A stretch of 64,000 nt of DNA from Amycolatopsis sp. (GTDB taxonomy: Bacteria; Actinomycetota; Actinomycetes; Mycobacteriales; Pseudonocardiaceae): positions 19,583 to 83,582 of the forward strand of contig NZ_JAODNM010000081.1 of assembly GCF_025464955.1 (NCBI RefSeq), read 5' to 3'. Under the pieces are notes generated by a model. The model was not told the origin of the DNA. It did not search any database and saw only the letters and a list, made by a program, of their open reading frames with translations. Below, piece by piece: positions 8,898-17,722 of the stretch. The position numbers and the translations under genes were made by a program. The stretch's first letter is position 1. Each line of letters starts with the position of its first letter.

Positions 8898-10177
8898 CAG
8901 CCGATGAGCTTGTTGAGCGCGGCGTCGGCATCCGCGGTCGCCTGGTCGATGCTCTTCTTACCGGTCAGGTAAGCGGTCATCATGTCCTTGAGCGGGTTCT
9001 GACCGGACTCGACGTCGCCCCACTTGGGGCTGGCCGGCACGGCGCGGCCGTTCTTCGACGCCACGGCCATCACGGCGCCGAGCGGGGACGAGTTGAGCGC
9101 GCTGACGTCGGTGGACGTCCCTGGCACGTAACCGGCCGCGGCCAGCTGCGTCTGGTACTTGTCGGTCGAAAGCAGTGCCAGGTAGGCCTTGGCCAGGTCC
9201 TGGTTCTTGCTGTTGACCGGGATCGCCAGGTTCGAGCCGCCGAGGAACACCGGCGCGGTCTGGCCCGGGGTCTTGCTCGGGATCGGGAAGGCGCCGGTCT
9301 TGTCGGTCAGGCTCGGGTCGGTCTTGGCCGCGGTGGCCAGCTCGTAGGGCGCGCCGATGAACATCGCGACCTTGCCGCCGCCGTAGATACCGGCCTGGGC
9401 CGGGTTGCTCTCGTCGTTGTCCTTCGGCGCGGTGGTGCCGGAAGCGTCGACGAGCTGCTTGTAGAAGTCCAAACCGGCCTTCGAGCCCGCACTGTCAAGC
9501 GAGGCCTTGAAGGACGAGCCGCTGGCCGTGGCGATGTCGCCGCCGTTGTCCCAGATGAACGACAGCAGCGTGTACCAGTACTGGCCCGGCAGGTACAGCG
9601 ACTGGAAGTTGGGGTCGCTGCCGAACTTGGTCTTCAGCTTGGCGATGTCGGCCAGCCACTCGGCGTCAGAGGTGGGCGGCGCGGCGATACCGGCCTGGGC
9701 GAACAGGTCCTTGCGGTAGATCACCTCTCGGTTGGCGGCGTAGAACGGCACGCCGTAGGTCTTGCCGTCGAACTGGCCCGAGGCCTTCAGCCCGGCCAGC
9801 CACTGCGGGCCGTTGAAGGTGTTGACCGAGCTCGTGAGGTCGGTCAACACGTTCTGGTTGGCGAACGCCGGGGTCTGCGTGTTGCCGATCTCGATCACGT
9901 CCGGCGGGGTGCCGCTGGCCAGCGCGGTGACCAGCTTCTGCTGGATCCCGTCCCACTGCTGGACCTCGTACTTGACCGTGGTGCCCGGGTGGGCGGCCTC
10001 GAACTCCTTGTTCAGGCCGTCGGTCAGCGTGGCCGGCGCGGAGCCGGACATGAGCCAGACGGTCAGCGTTGCGTTCTGCGGCGCGGAGCTGGCGGAACTA
10101 CCGCCGGAGCCGGCGCAGCCCGCCGTCAAGAGAGTCATGGCGGCGGCGCCCGCCACCAGCTTGAGCCAGCGCTTCAC
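8897..10177 (-). CDS. dasA: Sugar-binding lipoprotein of ABC transporter (DasA-like)
   Basis: A 426-residue extracellular solute-binding lipoprotein of family 1. A short basic N-terminus, a hydrophobic stretch and the lipobox LTAGC at about residues 17-21 mark it as lipid-anchored. The body has the usual family features, with an NTQTPAF region early and several aromatic residues that could stack on sugars. I start at the GTG at 10177, preceded by AAAGGA; extensions upstream run into the operator region and lack coding character. It is first in the operon and is preceded by two TGGT-N4-ACCA palindromes like DasR sites, which supports N,N'-diacetylchitobiose or a related amino sugar as ligand. 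Confidence 0.85.
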   Translation of the reverse strand: MKRWLKLVAGAAAMTLLTAGCAGSGGSSASSAPQNATLTVWLMSGSAPATLTDGLNKEFEAAHPGTTVKYEVQQWDGIQQKLVTALASGTPPDVIEIGNTQTPAFANQNVLTDLTSSVNTFNGPQWLAGLKASGQFDGKTYGVPFYAANREVIYRKDLFAQAGIAAPPTSDAEWLADIAKLKTKFGSDPNFQSLYLPGQYWYTLLSFIWDNGGDIATASGSSFKASLDSAGSKAGLDFYKQLVDASGTTAPKDNDESNPAQAGIYGGGKVAMFIGAPYELATAAKTDPSLTDKTGAFPIPSKTPGQTAPVFLGGSNLAIPVNSKNQDLAKAYLALLSTDKYQTQLAAAGYVPGTSTDVSALNSSPLGAVMAVASKNGRAVPASPKWGDVESGQNPLKDMMTAYLTGKKSIDQATADADAALNKLIG

Positions 10178-10223
10178 TCGTGCCGTCCTTTCGATGCCAA
10201 CCCGGCGACCGGACGCCGCCAGG

Positions 10224-10235
10224 TGGTATAGACCA
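10224..10235. promoter_or_regulatory. dre-like palindrome upstream of dasA
   Basis: TGGTATAGACCA differs by one base from TGGTCTAGACCA, the core of the DasR responsive element. It begins 47 bases upstream of the dasA start. DasR is a GntR/HutC-type repressor that releases DNA when glucosamine-6-phosphate or GlcNAc-6-phosphate accumulates; that link is family knowledge. Confidence 0.6.
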
Positions 10236-10246
10236 ATGCACGGAGA

Positions 10247-10260
10247 GTGGTACGTACCAC
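10247..10260. promoter_or_regulatory. Second TGGT-N4-ACCA palindrome upstream of dasA
   Basis: GTGGTACGTACCAC is a perfect 14-base palindrome whose centre is 24 bases from the first dre-like site. Both share the TGGT...ACCA half-sites, so they may be a tandem pair for one GntR-type repressor. The remainder of the 10178-10634 gap shows no coding signal that I trust; TTGACA at about 10513 may belong to a promoter for the next gene. Confidence 0.5.
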
Positions 10261-10634
10261 AGCGGGTGTCAAGGCACTTGCCAAGACGTTGTGTAACAGT
10301 CTGGGTTCGCTCACTGTGGGTCACCGTGCGGACACGGCAGAACACCGGGCCCGACCAGCGTTGGCGACCGCCTGTCGTCCGAATTGTCGTTCTGCGGCAA
10401 TATCTTTGACCTGGCCTTTGACCAGCGCGAATACCGATGACCGGGACAAGCCGCGCGGTATCCGTTGTCCCGCCGACAATTCGTCGCCCGGTACCGGCAC
10501 CCGTTAGTAATTCTTGACATGCGTGACTATCTTGACGATCTTCGACACAAAACCCGTGGACAGGACGGGGCACCGTCGAGTGGGATGAAACCGGTCAATC
10601 CCGACGATCTCGAGCCCCGACTTGGAGCGCCGCC

Positions 10635-11561
10635 ATGCCCCGTTCGCGTCCTGGCGAAGTGGCCATCGAAGCAGGTTTGGTACGCCGCCTGCTCGCGGCG
10701 CAGTTCCCGCGATGGGCGGATCTTCCGGTCAAACCCGTCGGCTCGCCGGGAATGGACAACATGACCTTCCGGCTCGGTACGGACATGTCCGTCCGGCTGC
10801 CCCGGCTGCCCCGCTGGGCCGGACAGGTCGACCGGGAGCAGCGGTGGTTGCCGGTCTTGGCCCCGCACCTGCCGCTCGCCGTTCCCGTGCCACTCGCGAA
10901 GGGCGAACCGGGCGAGGGCTACCCCTTCGGCTGGTCGGTCTACCAGTGGCTGGACGGTGAAAACGCCGTCCCCGAACGCCTTGGCGATCCGCGGCAGGTC
11001 GCCGCCGAGCTGGCGGACTTTTTCGGCGCGCTGCAGCGGATCGACCCCACGGGCGGCCCGTCGCCCGAGTGGAGCAACGGTTTCCGCGGTGTGCCGCTGG
11101 CCGACGAGCGCGATTCGTCGGTCGTGGGCAGCCGGATCGGAGCCAAAATCGCGGCCTGGGACGGACTTGCCGACACCGACGCCGTGACGGCGGTTTGGGA
11201 AGCGGCGCTGGCGGCGCCGAAGTGGGATGGCCCGCCCACCTGGATCCACGGGGACCCGGCGCCCGGGAACCTGCTGGCCACCGACGGCAGGCTGAGCGCC
11301 GTCATCGACTTCGGGACGGTGGCGGTGGGTGATCCCGCCTGCGATCTCATCGCCGCGTGGACGTTCCTGCCCACCGGCGCCCGGGAAACCTTCCGGGCCG
11401 CGATGTCGGTCGACGACGCGACCTGGGCGCGCGGTCGTGGCTGGGCACTGCCCGCGCTCCTGCCCTCCCCCGACGAGCTGTCGGACCCGCAACGCGCCGA
11501 ACGCGTCCGGCACCGGATCGACGAGCTGATCGCCGACCACCGGCGGGGTTGGCGCGGCTGA
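10635..11561 (+). CDS. Aminoglycoside phosphotransferase (APH) family kinase
   Basis: A 308-residue protein kinase-like phosphotransferase of the APH/choline kinase group. The Brenner motif HGDPAPGNLL near residue 205 supplies the catalytic Asp and the metal-binding Asn, and IDFGTVAVGDPACDL about fifteen residues later supplies the metal-binding Asp. The family phosphorylates hydroxyls of small molecules: aminoglycosides, macrolides, sugars or choline. Nothing ties this protein to one of them, and no antibiotic cluster is nearby, so I would not predict resistance. The start is the ATG at 10635 with a GGAG about six bases upstream. An alpha/beta hydrolase follows 56 bases downstream on the same strand. 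Confidence 0.85.
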   Translation: MPRSRPGEVAIEAGLVRRLLAAQFPRWADLPVKPVGSPGMDNMTFRLGTDMSVRLPRLPRWAGQVDREQRWLPVLAPHLPLAVPVPLAKGEPGEGYPFGWSVYQWLDGENAVPERLGDPRQVAAELADFFGALQRIDPTGGPSPEWSNGFRGVPLADERDSSVVGSRIGAKIAAWDGLADTDAVTAVWEAALAAPKWDGPPTWIHGDPAPGNLLATDGRLSAVIDFGTVAVGDPACDLIAAWTFLPTGARETFRAAMSVDDATWARGRGWALPALLPSPDELSDPQRAERVRHRIDELIADHRRGWRG

Positions 11562-11617
11562 TCCCGGGGCCCCTCCCGGACAAGCTTCGCTGGCCGGGGC
11601 ACCTCCCGTTTGACATC

Positions 11618-12496
11618 ATGAGCGTCATGACGATCTTGAGCCTGCCCGACGGCAGGCAGCTGAGCGTATGCATCTCGGGCCCCGAGGACGGCACTCCGCT
11701 GATCTACCACCACGGCACCCCGAGCGGCCTGAACCAGATTCGCGTCCTGCGCCGCGGCGCCCATGAGCGTGGGCTGCGATTCGTGACGTACAGCCGTCCC
11801 GGTTACGGGGAGTCCACGCGGCTGCCTGGCCGCGACGTCGCCGCGGCAGCATCCGATGTCGAAGCGCTGCTTGATCACCTGGGCGCGTCGCGGTGCCTGG
11901 TCTCCGGCTGGTCCGGCGGCGGACCGCACGCGCTCGCGTCGGCAGTCCTGCTGCCCGAACGGGTGGCGGGCGTCCTGGTCATCTCGGGGGCCGCGCCACA
12001 CGACGCGACGGGTCTGGACTTCCTCGGCGGAATGGGCGAGGGAAACCTCGAGGAGTTCGGGCTGGCGGCCCAGGGTGAGGCCGCGCTGCGTCCGGCGCTC
12101 GAGACCATGGCCGGGCCGATGGCTACCGCGGACTTGGCGATGCTGACCGCGGACATGGGATCGCTACTGCCCGACGCCGACCGAGACGCCCTCACGGGCG
12201 AGTTCGGCGAAGACCTCGCCGAGGCGATCGCCGCAGGCGTCCGTGGCGGCGTCGACGGCTGGATCGACGACGACCTGGCGTTCCTGCAACCGTGGGGATT
12301 CTCCCTTGACGAGCTGGCCGTCCCGAGCTTCGTCTGGCAGGGCAGCGAAGACCTGATGGTCCCGTTCGCGCACGGTCAATGGCTCGCGAAGAACCTCCCC
12401 GGCGCTGTCGCCCACCTCGAGCCCGGCCAAGGCCACCTGTCGATCGTCGCGACCTTCGCCACCACCATGCTCGACGAACTCGCCCACACCCTCTAG
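11618..12496 (+). CDS. Alpha/beta hydrolase
   Basis: A 292-residue alpha/beta hydrolase. The HG oxyanion motif is in YHHGTPSG near residue 32, the nucleophile elbow GWSGGG places Ser near residue 99, and the C-terminal GQGHLS supplies the catalytic His. It resembles the lipase/peroxidase-like hydrolases common in actinomycetes; the substrate is unknown. I start at the first ATG of the ATGAGCGTCATG pair at 11618; there is no clear ribosome binding site, and the second ATG at 11627 is possible. Extension upstream would overlap the APH gene. An operator-like repeat for the next gene begins about ten bases after its stop. Confidence 0.82.
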   Translation: MSVMTILSLPDGRQLSVCISGPEDGTPLIYHHGTPSGLNQIRVLRRGAHERGLRFVTYSRPGYGESTRLPGRDVAAAASDVEALLDHLGASRCLVSGWSGGGPHALASAVLLPERVAGVLVISGAAPHDATGLDFLGGMGEGNLEEFGLAAQGEAALRPALETMAGPMATADLAMLTADMGSLLPDADRDALTGEFGEDLAEAIAAGVRGGVDGWIDDDLAFLQPWGFSLDELAVPSFVWQGSEDLMVPFAHGQWLAKNLPGAVAHLEPGQGHLSIVATFATTMLDELAHTL

Positions 12497-12506
12497 TACT
12501 ACGTAA

Positions 12507-12546
12507 TTCCGTAGATAAGGAGAGCCTGTTTACGGAATCTACGGAA
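12507..12546. promoter_or_regulatory. Inverted and direct repeats before the ArsR-like gene
   Basis: TTCCGTAGAT at 12507-12516 is the exact reverse complement of ATCTACGGAA at 12537-12546, and TACGGAAT is repeated twice in the second half. The repeats lie just upstream of the GTG at 12564, so the regulator probably binds here and controls itself and the coupled hydrolase. Confidence 0.55.
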
Positions 12547-12563
12547 TATCGTAGGATCCGTCT

Positions 12564-13064
12564 GTGGATACGGAGAGTCGGCTCGCCGAGCTCGAAGCCA
12601 GGGTGACGGCGTTGGAGAGCGAGAAGCCGGCACCGGGCGGAGGGCACGACCCGGACGTCTTCTGGGCGTTGATCGGGCTGCGAGAGCGGGTGAAGGATCC
12701 GAACGGTGCGGTCCTGTTCACCGGCGCGGTGAAGCTGCCATCCGGCGAACACTACGAGTGGCAGCAGGGCCACCTCACCGACGACATCCTCGGCGTGGAC
12801 TGGGCGGAAGTCAGTGGCTCGTTCGCCGCGCTGGGCCATCCGGTGCGCCTCCTGCTGCTGGGCCGCATCCTCGGCGGCATCCGCTCGGTGGCCGAGCTCC
12901 AGGAGCTCGACGAGGTCGGCACCACCGGCCAGCTCTACCACCATCTGAAGCTGCTGGTGGCGGCGAACTGGCTGGAAGTCGCCCACCGCGGCCACTACGT
13001 AGTGCCCGGACATCGGGTCGTCCCGCTACTGGTCCTGCTCGCGGCGGCGCGGCCGCCCGGTTGA
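12564..13064 (+). CDS. ArsR-like winged-helix regulator
   Basis: A 166-residue regulator. The first 25 residues form a short predicted coiled coil (RLAELEARVTALE). Residues from about 85 carry a winged-helix fold of ArsR type: FAALGHPVRLLLLGRIL, then SVAELQEL and the recognition helix of TTGQLYHHLKLLVAANWLEV. The CxC metal motif of metal sensors is absent, so it is not a classic metal sensor. It begins with GTG after AGGA. The next gene starts 31 bases downstream with its own strong ribosome binding site, suggesting a two-gene operon. It probably senses a small molecule or a cell-wall signal, but this is inference. Confidence 0.75.
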   Translation: MDTESRLAELEARVTALESEKPAPGGGHDPDVFWALIGLRERVKDPNGAVLFTGAVKLPSGEHYEWQQGHLTDDILGVDWAEVSGSFAALGHPVRLLLLGRILGGIRSVAELQELDEVGTTGQLYHHLKLLVAANWLEVAHRGHYVVPGHRVVPLLVLLAAARPPG

Positions 13065-13095
13065 CACCCCGCTTGAGCTACTGGAGGGGAAACGC

Positions 13096-14223
13096 ATGCC
13101 CACTTTCACCCGACGCACCATGATCGGCACGGTCGCGGCCGGTGCTGCGGCTTCGCTGCTGCCGTCGACGCCGGCAGCCGCATCCGGCACGGTCAAACCG
13201 CAGGTCGACGCGACGCTCACCCGAGCGATCGCCGCCGGCTTCCCAGGACTCGTCGTCGGGGCGTTCGACGGGAACGACGGGTACGTCGCAGGCGCGGGAA
13301 CGACGGCCGGCCCAGGTTCGCCGAAACCCGACGGCCGAACCATCTACCAACTCGGTTCGATCACCAAGACGTTCACCGCGCTCCTGCTCGCCGAGGCCGT
13401 CGAACAGGGCGTCATCCGGCTGGACGACCCGCTGGCCCGCTACCTGCCCCGTCAGCTGACGCTGCCCAAGCCGGCACACGGCGAGATCAGGCTGCGCGAT
13501 GTCGCGACGCAGAGTGCCGGGCTTCCGTCGCTGCCCCCGAACCTCCTGACGCAGCCCGGATTTGATCCGCAGGACCCGTACGCGACGTACACCGAGCAGG
13601 ACCTCGCCGACGGCTTGCGCGCGACGAAGCTCGTGAGCCAACCAGGCACGGCCTACCTGTACTCCAACCTCGGAGTCGCGTTGCTCGGGCAGGCCATGGC
13701 CAACCTCGCGGGCACGGACTACGCGAACACCGCGCGCCGCTTCGCGACAAGTCCACTGGGCCTCCGTGACACGACTCTCGGGCTTACCTCCGAACAGTTG
13801 GCGCGTAAGGCCTCCGGACACGCCACGGACGGCACGCCCACCCCGGACTGGCACCTGCCGACGTTCGCCGGCGCCGGCGCGCTCTACGGGACAGTCGACG
13901 ATCAGATGCGCTACCTGCACGCGTTGTTCGGCCAGGCACCCGTGCGGCTGCGACCAACGCTGAAGCTCGTGCAGCAGCCGATGTTCACCCCACCGACGAC
14001 GGCCAACCTGCGGCTCGGCCTCGCCTGGCACATGACGCCGCTGCCGACCAGCAAGCGGACCATGGTCTGGCACAACGGCGGCACGGGCGGGTTCACGACC
14101 TTCACCGGGTTCTGCCCGCAGACCCGCACCGGCGTCACCCTGCTGACGAACATCTCCAAGCTGGACCAGGTAGACGAAATCTCCGTGAAGCTTCTGGACG
14201 CGCTGGACGCCCGGCACGGCTGA
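13096..14223 (+). CDS. Exported serine hydrolase, class C beta-lactamase fold
   Basis: A 375-residue serine hydrolase of the beta-lactamase/penicillin-binding family (Pfam PF00144). The Ser-x-x-Lys motif SITK is at residues 88-91, the Tyr-x-Asn motif YSN at 189-191, and HNGGTGGF near the C-terminus replaces the KTG box, as in esterase/D-aminopeptidase members. The N-terminus TRRTMIGTVAAGAAASLLP followed by an alanine-rich cleavage region is a twin-arginine signal, so it acts outside the membrane. The ATG at 13096 has GGAGGGG in ideal position. It may cut D-amino acid peptides, cell-wall peptides or esters; true beta-lactamase action is possible but not indicated. Confidence 0.87.
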   Translation: MPTFTRRTMIGTVAAGAAASLLPSTPAAASGTVKPQVDATLTRAIAAGFPGLVVGAFDGNDGYVAGAGTTAGPGSPKPDGRTIYQLGSITKTFTALLLAEAVEQGVIRLDDPLARYLPRQLTLPKPAHGEIRLRDVATQSAGLPSLPPNLLTQPGFDPQDPYATYTEQDLADGLRATKLVSQPGTAYLYSNLGVALLGQAMANLAGTDYANTARRFATSPLGLRDTTLGLTSEQLARKASGHATDGTPTPDWHLPTFAGAGALYGTVDDQMRYLHALFGQAPVRLRPTLKLVQQPMFTPPTTANLRLGLAWHMTPLPTSKRTMVWHNGGTGGFTTFTGFCPQTRTGVTLLTNISKLDQVDEISVKLLDALDARHG

Positions 14224-14303
14224 TCGAGGACGAACGCTTGACGTGGCAAGGTCATCCTGCGAACCTCAGGCGACCCGAACGGGTCGCACAGGAGGACAGC
14301 TGA

Positions 14304-15596
14304 ATGGTCGAGGCGAGCCTGGGCGCGCCGCCACTCGCCTTCATCCGGGGACTTCTCTTGCGGGGAACCCCCATGCTGGCCCTCCCGCCGGACCAAACGC
14401 CCGACCACACGGTCCCGGCGATGGAGCGACTCGCGGACTCGCTTGTCGTGCGGGCGTTCCGGTTCGCGATGCTCATCCCGCTGCTGTACCGAGTCGCCGC
14501 GTTCCCCAAGGTGCTGACCGGGTTCATCGTCTCGAACGGCTCGCTCGGGCTGGCCTCCGTGCTCGGCGTCTCGATTCCGGCCGTGGCGCTGAACATCGTC
14601 GCCGTCGTCCGGCTGCTGCGCGGGCGCGGTACGCAAACCAAGTTGGCTGGCCGGATCGTGGTCGCCGACCTGGCGGTGGGGCTGCTGGTCAACCTGGTCG
14701 TCGCGGTGACCGCCCCGGTGTCGGTCCAGCCGTTCGCGATCGACGTGGCGTGGACCTGGCTGGTCGGCACGATCACGTTGTGGACGTTGTCGTTCGGCGT
14801 GCCGGCGGCGATCGTGCTGCTGGTCGCCGCCGCGCCCTTGCGGGTGTTGCTGACCTGGGCCGGCGGAGACGGCGTAAGTCAGACGCTCGCGGTGAACCGC
14901 GGCGTGGGCGGGGTGATCGCGCTGGCGGTGGCGATCGTGACCGCGGGCGGCGCGCTGATCCTGGTCGGCGTCGGCACCCGGTTCGCGCTGGGCATCGGCA
15001 TCGGACGCGGGCGCGACGCCGAGCGCCTGCACAACCAGCGTGTGCTGCACGACAGCGTGTTGCAGACGCTCGAAGCGATGGGAACCGAGACACCGGGCGA
15101 CGACGAACAGGCGGCGGAGCGGTTGCGCGAGATGCGCGTCGCCGCGCGGGCCCAAGCCGCAGAACTGCGTCGCGCGCTTATCGAGCCGGCGTTCGAGGAA
15201 CCGTCGGCAGGTCTCGCGGCGGACCTCGCCACGCTCGCCACCGAGATGACCAGGGAAGGCCTGCGAACCGATCTCGTGGCCGCGGCGAGCATCACTAGGG
15301 ACAGCACCCTGCCGGAACCCCGGCGCGCGGCGATGCGCGAAGCCGTCCGCGAGGCGTTGCGGAACACGGTCAAGCACGCCGGCACCACGCAAGTCGTGCT
15401 GCGCATGGAGGAACGGGACGGCGGCATCACCGTGATCGCCCGCGACCACGGACAAGGCTTCAGCGTCCAGGACCGCCCGGCGGGTTTCGGCATCAGCCAG
15501 TCGATTGTCGCCCGGCTCGCCGAAGTCGGCGGCCGCGGCACCATCGATTCCAGCCCCGGCAACGGAACCAGAGTGACCCTCTGGGTTCCGCGCTAA
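14304..15596 (+). CDS. Sensor histidine kinase (NarL-partner type), orphan
   Basis: A 430-residue membrane histidine kinase. Four to six hydrophobic segments occupy roughly residues 45-235. The dimerisation helix carries RVLHDSVLQTLEAM, with the phosphorylatable His followed by Asp as in HisKA_3 kinases that pair with LuxR-type regulators. The HATPase domain shows the N box EAVREALRNTVKHAG, the G1 box DHGQGF and the C-terminal GRGTIDSSPGNGTRVTLWVP. AGGAGG precedes the ATG at 14304. No response regulator gene is adjacent: the neighbours are a serine hydrolase and a DoxX-like gene on the opposite strand. The signal is unknown. Confidence 0.85.
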   Translation: MVEASLGAPPLAFIRGLLLRGTPMLALPPDQTPDHTVPAMERLADSLVVRAFRFAMLIPLLYRVAAFPKVLTGFIVSNGSLGLASVLGVSIPAVALNIVAVVRLLRGRGTQTKLAGRIVVADLAVGLLVNLVVAVTAPVSVQPFAIDVAWTWLVGTITLWTLSFGVPAAIVLLVAAAPLRVLLTWAGGDGVSQTLAVNRGVGGVIALAVAIVTAGGALILVGVGTRFALGIGIGRGRDAERLHNQRVLHDSVLQTLEAMGTETPGDDEQAAERLREMRVAARAQAAELRRALIEPAFEEPSAGLAADLATLATEMTREGLRTDLVAAASITRDSTLPEPRRAAMREAVREALRNTVKHAGTTQVVLRMEERDGGITVIARDHGQGFSVQDRPAGFGISQSIVARLAEVGGRGTIDSSPGNGTRVTLWVPR

Positions 15597-15636
15597 CTCG
15601 CTTTGTCCGTTGAATCAGGCTTGTGGCCAGGAACGG

Positions 15637-16185
15637 TCACTTGCGAAGCGTCAGCAGGACAAGAAGCGCGAGCGCGATACCGACAGCCACTGCGACAATG
15701 CCGAACGCCATCCGGTGGGTTCGCAGTCCGGGAATCAGCCGGTCCACTGCGAACCGCCCGGGACCGCTGAGGGCGAGGGTTGCTGCCACCGTGGCGACAG
15801 TCAGTTCGTACTCGAAGCCCGTGGGGATGAAAAAGCCTCCGTGCCATTTGACCGCGACAGCGTTGATCATCGTACCGACGATGGCCGCTCCTGATAGCGG
15901 TGTCAGTAGTCCCACGGCCAAGCCGAGACCGCCTAGAAATTGAGATCCGCCGGCGACCACCGCCATCACCTGCCCGCCGGTATAACCGACCGATGTGAAA
16001 TAGCGGGCGGCGCCGGCCAGTCCGGGGCCACCGAAAGATCCGAACAGCACCTCTGCGCCGTGGGCGGCCATGGTCGAGCCTACAACGAGGCGCAGCAGGA
16101 GAAGTCCGATGTCATGTGGACGCGTGGGCTCGGCCGTCGAGAGTGGTGTGGACGCGAGGTGAGCAGTGGAGGACGTGGTGGTCAT
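15637..16185 (-). CDS. DoxX family membrane protein
   Basis: A 182-residue membrane protein with four predicted helices after a hydrophilic N-terminus of about 25 residues. The first helix holds LRLVVGSTMAAHGAEVLFG, and GSQFLGGLGLAVGLLTPLSG follows; both are DoxX/DoxD signatures. Members are linked to quinone or thiol redox chemistry, but function is rarely established. ATG at 16185 has GGAGAGAGATAGGT upstream and is preferred over the in-frame candidate at 16209. It lies downstream of the MFS gene on the same strand with a gap of about 87 bases, so it may belong to the catabolic island. Confidence 0.75.
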   Translation of the reverse strand: MTTTSSTAHLASTPLSTAEPTRPHDIGLLLLRLVVGSTMAAHGAEVLFGSFGGPGLAGAARYFTSVGYTGGQVMAVVAGGSQFLGGLGLAVGLLTPLSGAAIVGTMINAVAVKWHGGFFIPTGFEYELTVATVAATLALSGPGRFAVDRLIPGLRTHRMAFGIVAVAVGIALALLVLLTLRK

Positions 16186-16272
16186 ACCTATCTCTCTCCA
16201 TAGCAGCAATTGAGTGACAATCGACTGAAGGACGCGGGCGAGCGTGTCAAGGCCGCCGAACCCGGGTGCGGC

Positions 16273-17538
16273 TCACTGTTCGAGGATGACCAGGGCACCG
16301 TTCACTACGTTTCGGCTCCTGTGCCTGCTGTAGATCGCCATCGTGCCTGCCCCGAGGATGACCGGCACGCATCCGAGGAGCACGATCATTCCCGCTGACG
16401 CGCCGACGGAAATCAGCAGACCGGCGAGCGCCGGGCCGATCACGGACCCGATGCGCCCCAACGCAGAAGCCCAGCCGACCCCGGTGGTTCTGGCGGCCTG
16501 TGGGTAGAGCGAGGCGGCCACACCGGCTTGCCCGACCAAAGCCGCGGTCAGCCCACCGCCGATCCCGGTGAACACCAACAGCACCGCCGCCTTGCTCAGC
16601 GGAACGGTCGCCACAGTTGCCATGAGTCCGGCAGCTAGAACGCAGGTCACCATAAGAACACGAACTGTCGGCCAACGAGTCGAGCAGACGATGACCACCA
16701 GCGCACCGGCTAGTCCACCGACGCCCAGGGCCGCAACCCCCAAAGGTGCTGCTGTCCGGGTGAATCCGTAGCCGGTCATGAAGGTCGGCACCCAGGAGGA
16801 CAAGCCGTAATAGGCGGCGAAAAGGAGGAAAGCGAACGCCCACAACAGCACAGTTCGAACAGCAAGGCCACCAGTGAAGATCTCCCTCACTCCGGCGGCC
16901 TGCGACTGCTTCGGTTCGTGCTGCGAAGGCGCCGGGGTTTCCTTCCGCAGAAATCGCCACAGAAACGGGAGCAATAATGCCGGACAGACTGCGCCGACCC
17001 AGAACATCGATGTCCAGCCGTAACTCGTGATCAGCCGGCCGGCGGTGAGGCCGCCGAGCAGTGCGCCACCGGATATTCCCATTGTCACCAGTACGGCGAT
17101 CATCTCACGACGGTGGCCAGGATTGTGGGCGGTGGCGAACGACACCGCAGCGGGCAACACCAGTCCTAGGCCGACTCCGCCGATCAGGCGGACGATGGTC
17201 ATCGTCTCGATGTTGGTGGACAACGCGGTGAACACCGATCCCACGGCGTAAAGGCAGACGCCGGTCAGGATTACCGTTCGCCTGCTGAATCGAGCTGAGG
17301 CTCGACCACACACCAGGTAACCGATCACCACACCGATGTTGGTGACGGTAAGTGGCGCGGTGAAGGCGGCCGGACTCACCTGCCATTGTTTGGCGAGCGT
17401 CGGTACGGCGAGCCCGAGCGATGTTGTGTCATAGCCGTCGAAGAGTACGGCCAGGAAAGTCAGTATGACGACCGGCCAATTCGACAGGGTCCCCCCACTG
17501 TCCGCCGTCGCTCTACCGCGTAAAATGGAATTATCCAT
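16273..17538 (-). CDS. MFS transporter, aromatic acid:H+ symporter (AAHS) type
   Basis: A 421-residue major facilitator with twelve predicted helices. The first helix contains DGYDTTSLGLAVPTL, the DGxD signature of aromatic acid:proton symporters such as PcaK and GenK. A GR-ASARFSRR loop after helix 2 corresponds to the conserved cytoplasmic MFS loop. Start choice: GAGG lies eight bases before the ATG at 17538, whereas the ATG at 17544 would have only two bases of spacing. Its place beside a gentisate dioxygenase-like gene suggests it imports gentisate or another hydroxybenzoate. The exact substrate is inferred from context. Confidence 0.85.
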   Translation of the reverse strand: MDNSILRGRATADSGGTLSNWPVVILTFLAVLFDGYDTTSLGLAVPTLAKQWQVSPAAFTAPLTVTNIGVVIGYLVCGRASARFSRRTVILTGVCLYAVGSVFTALSTNIETMTIVRLIGGVGLGLVLPAAVSFATAHNPGHRREMIAVLVTMGISGGALLGGLTAGRLITSYGWTSMFWVGAVCPALLLPFLWRFLRKETPAPSQHEPKQSQAAGVREIFTGGLAVRTVLLWAFAFLLFAAYYGLSSWVPTFMTGYGFTRTAAPLGVAALGVGGLAGALVVIVCSTRWPTVRVLMVTCVLAAGLMATVATVPLSKAAVLLVFTGIGGGLTAALVGQAGVAASLYPQAARTTGVGWASALGRIGSVIGPALAGLLISVGASAGMIVLLGCVPVILGAGTMAIYSRHRSRNVVNGALVILEQ

Positions 17539-17722
17539 CTGCATTACCTCACTATGGGTGTACACAGCACGAACCGTCATGGTGGGTCGCGAAGGCCACA
17601 ACAGACAAGGATTGAGCGGATCGGAATCCAGGCCGCGCTCGCTGAGCCGGCCATGATTACCCGATTGTTGACGACCGAGAGGAACGCCGTCAGAAGTCGC
17701 CGACGTTCGGCGCGTTGTTCAT

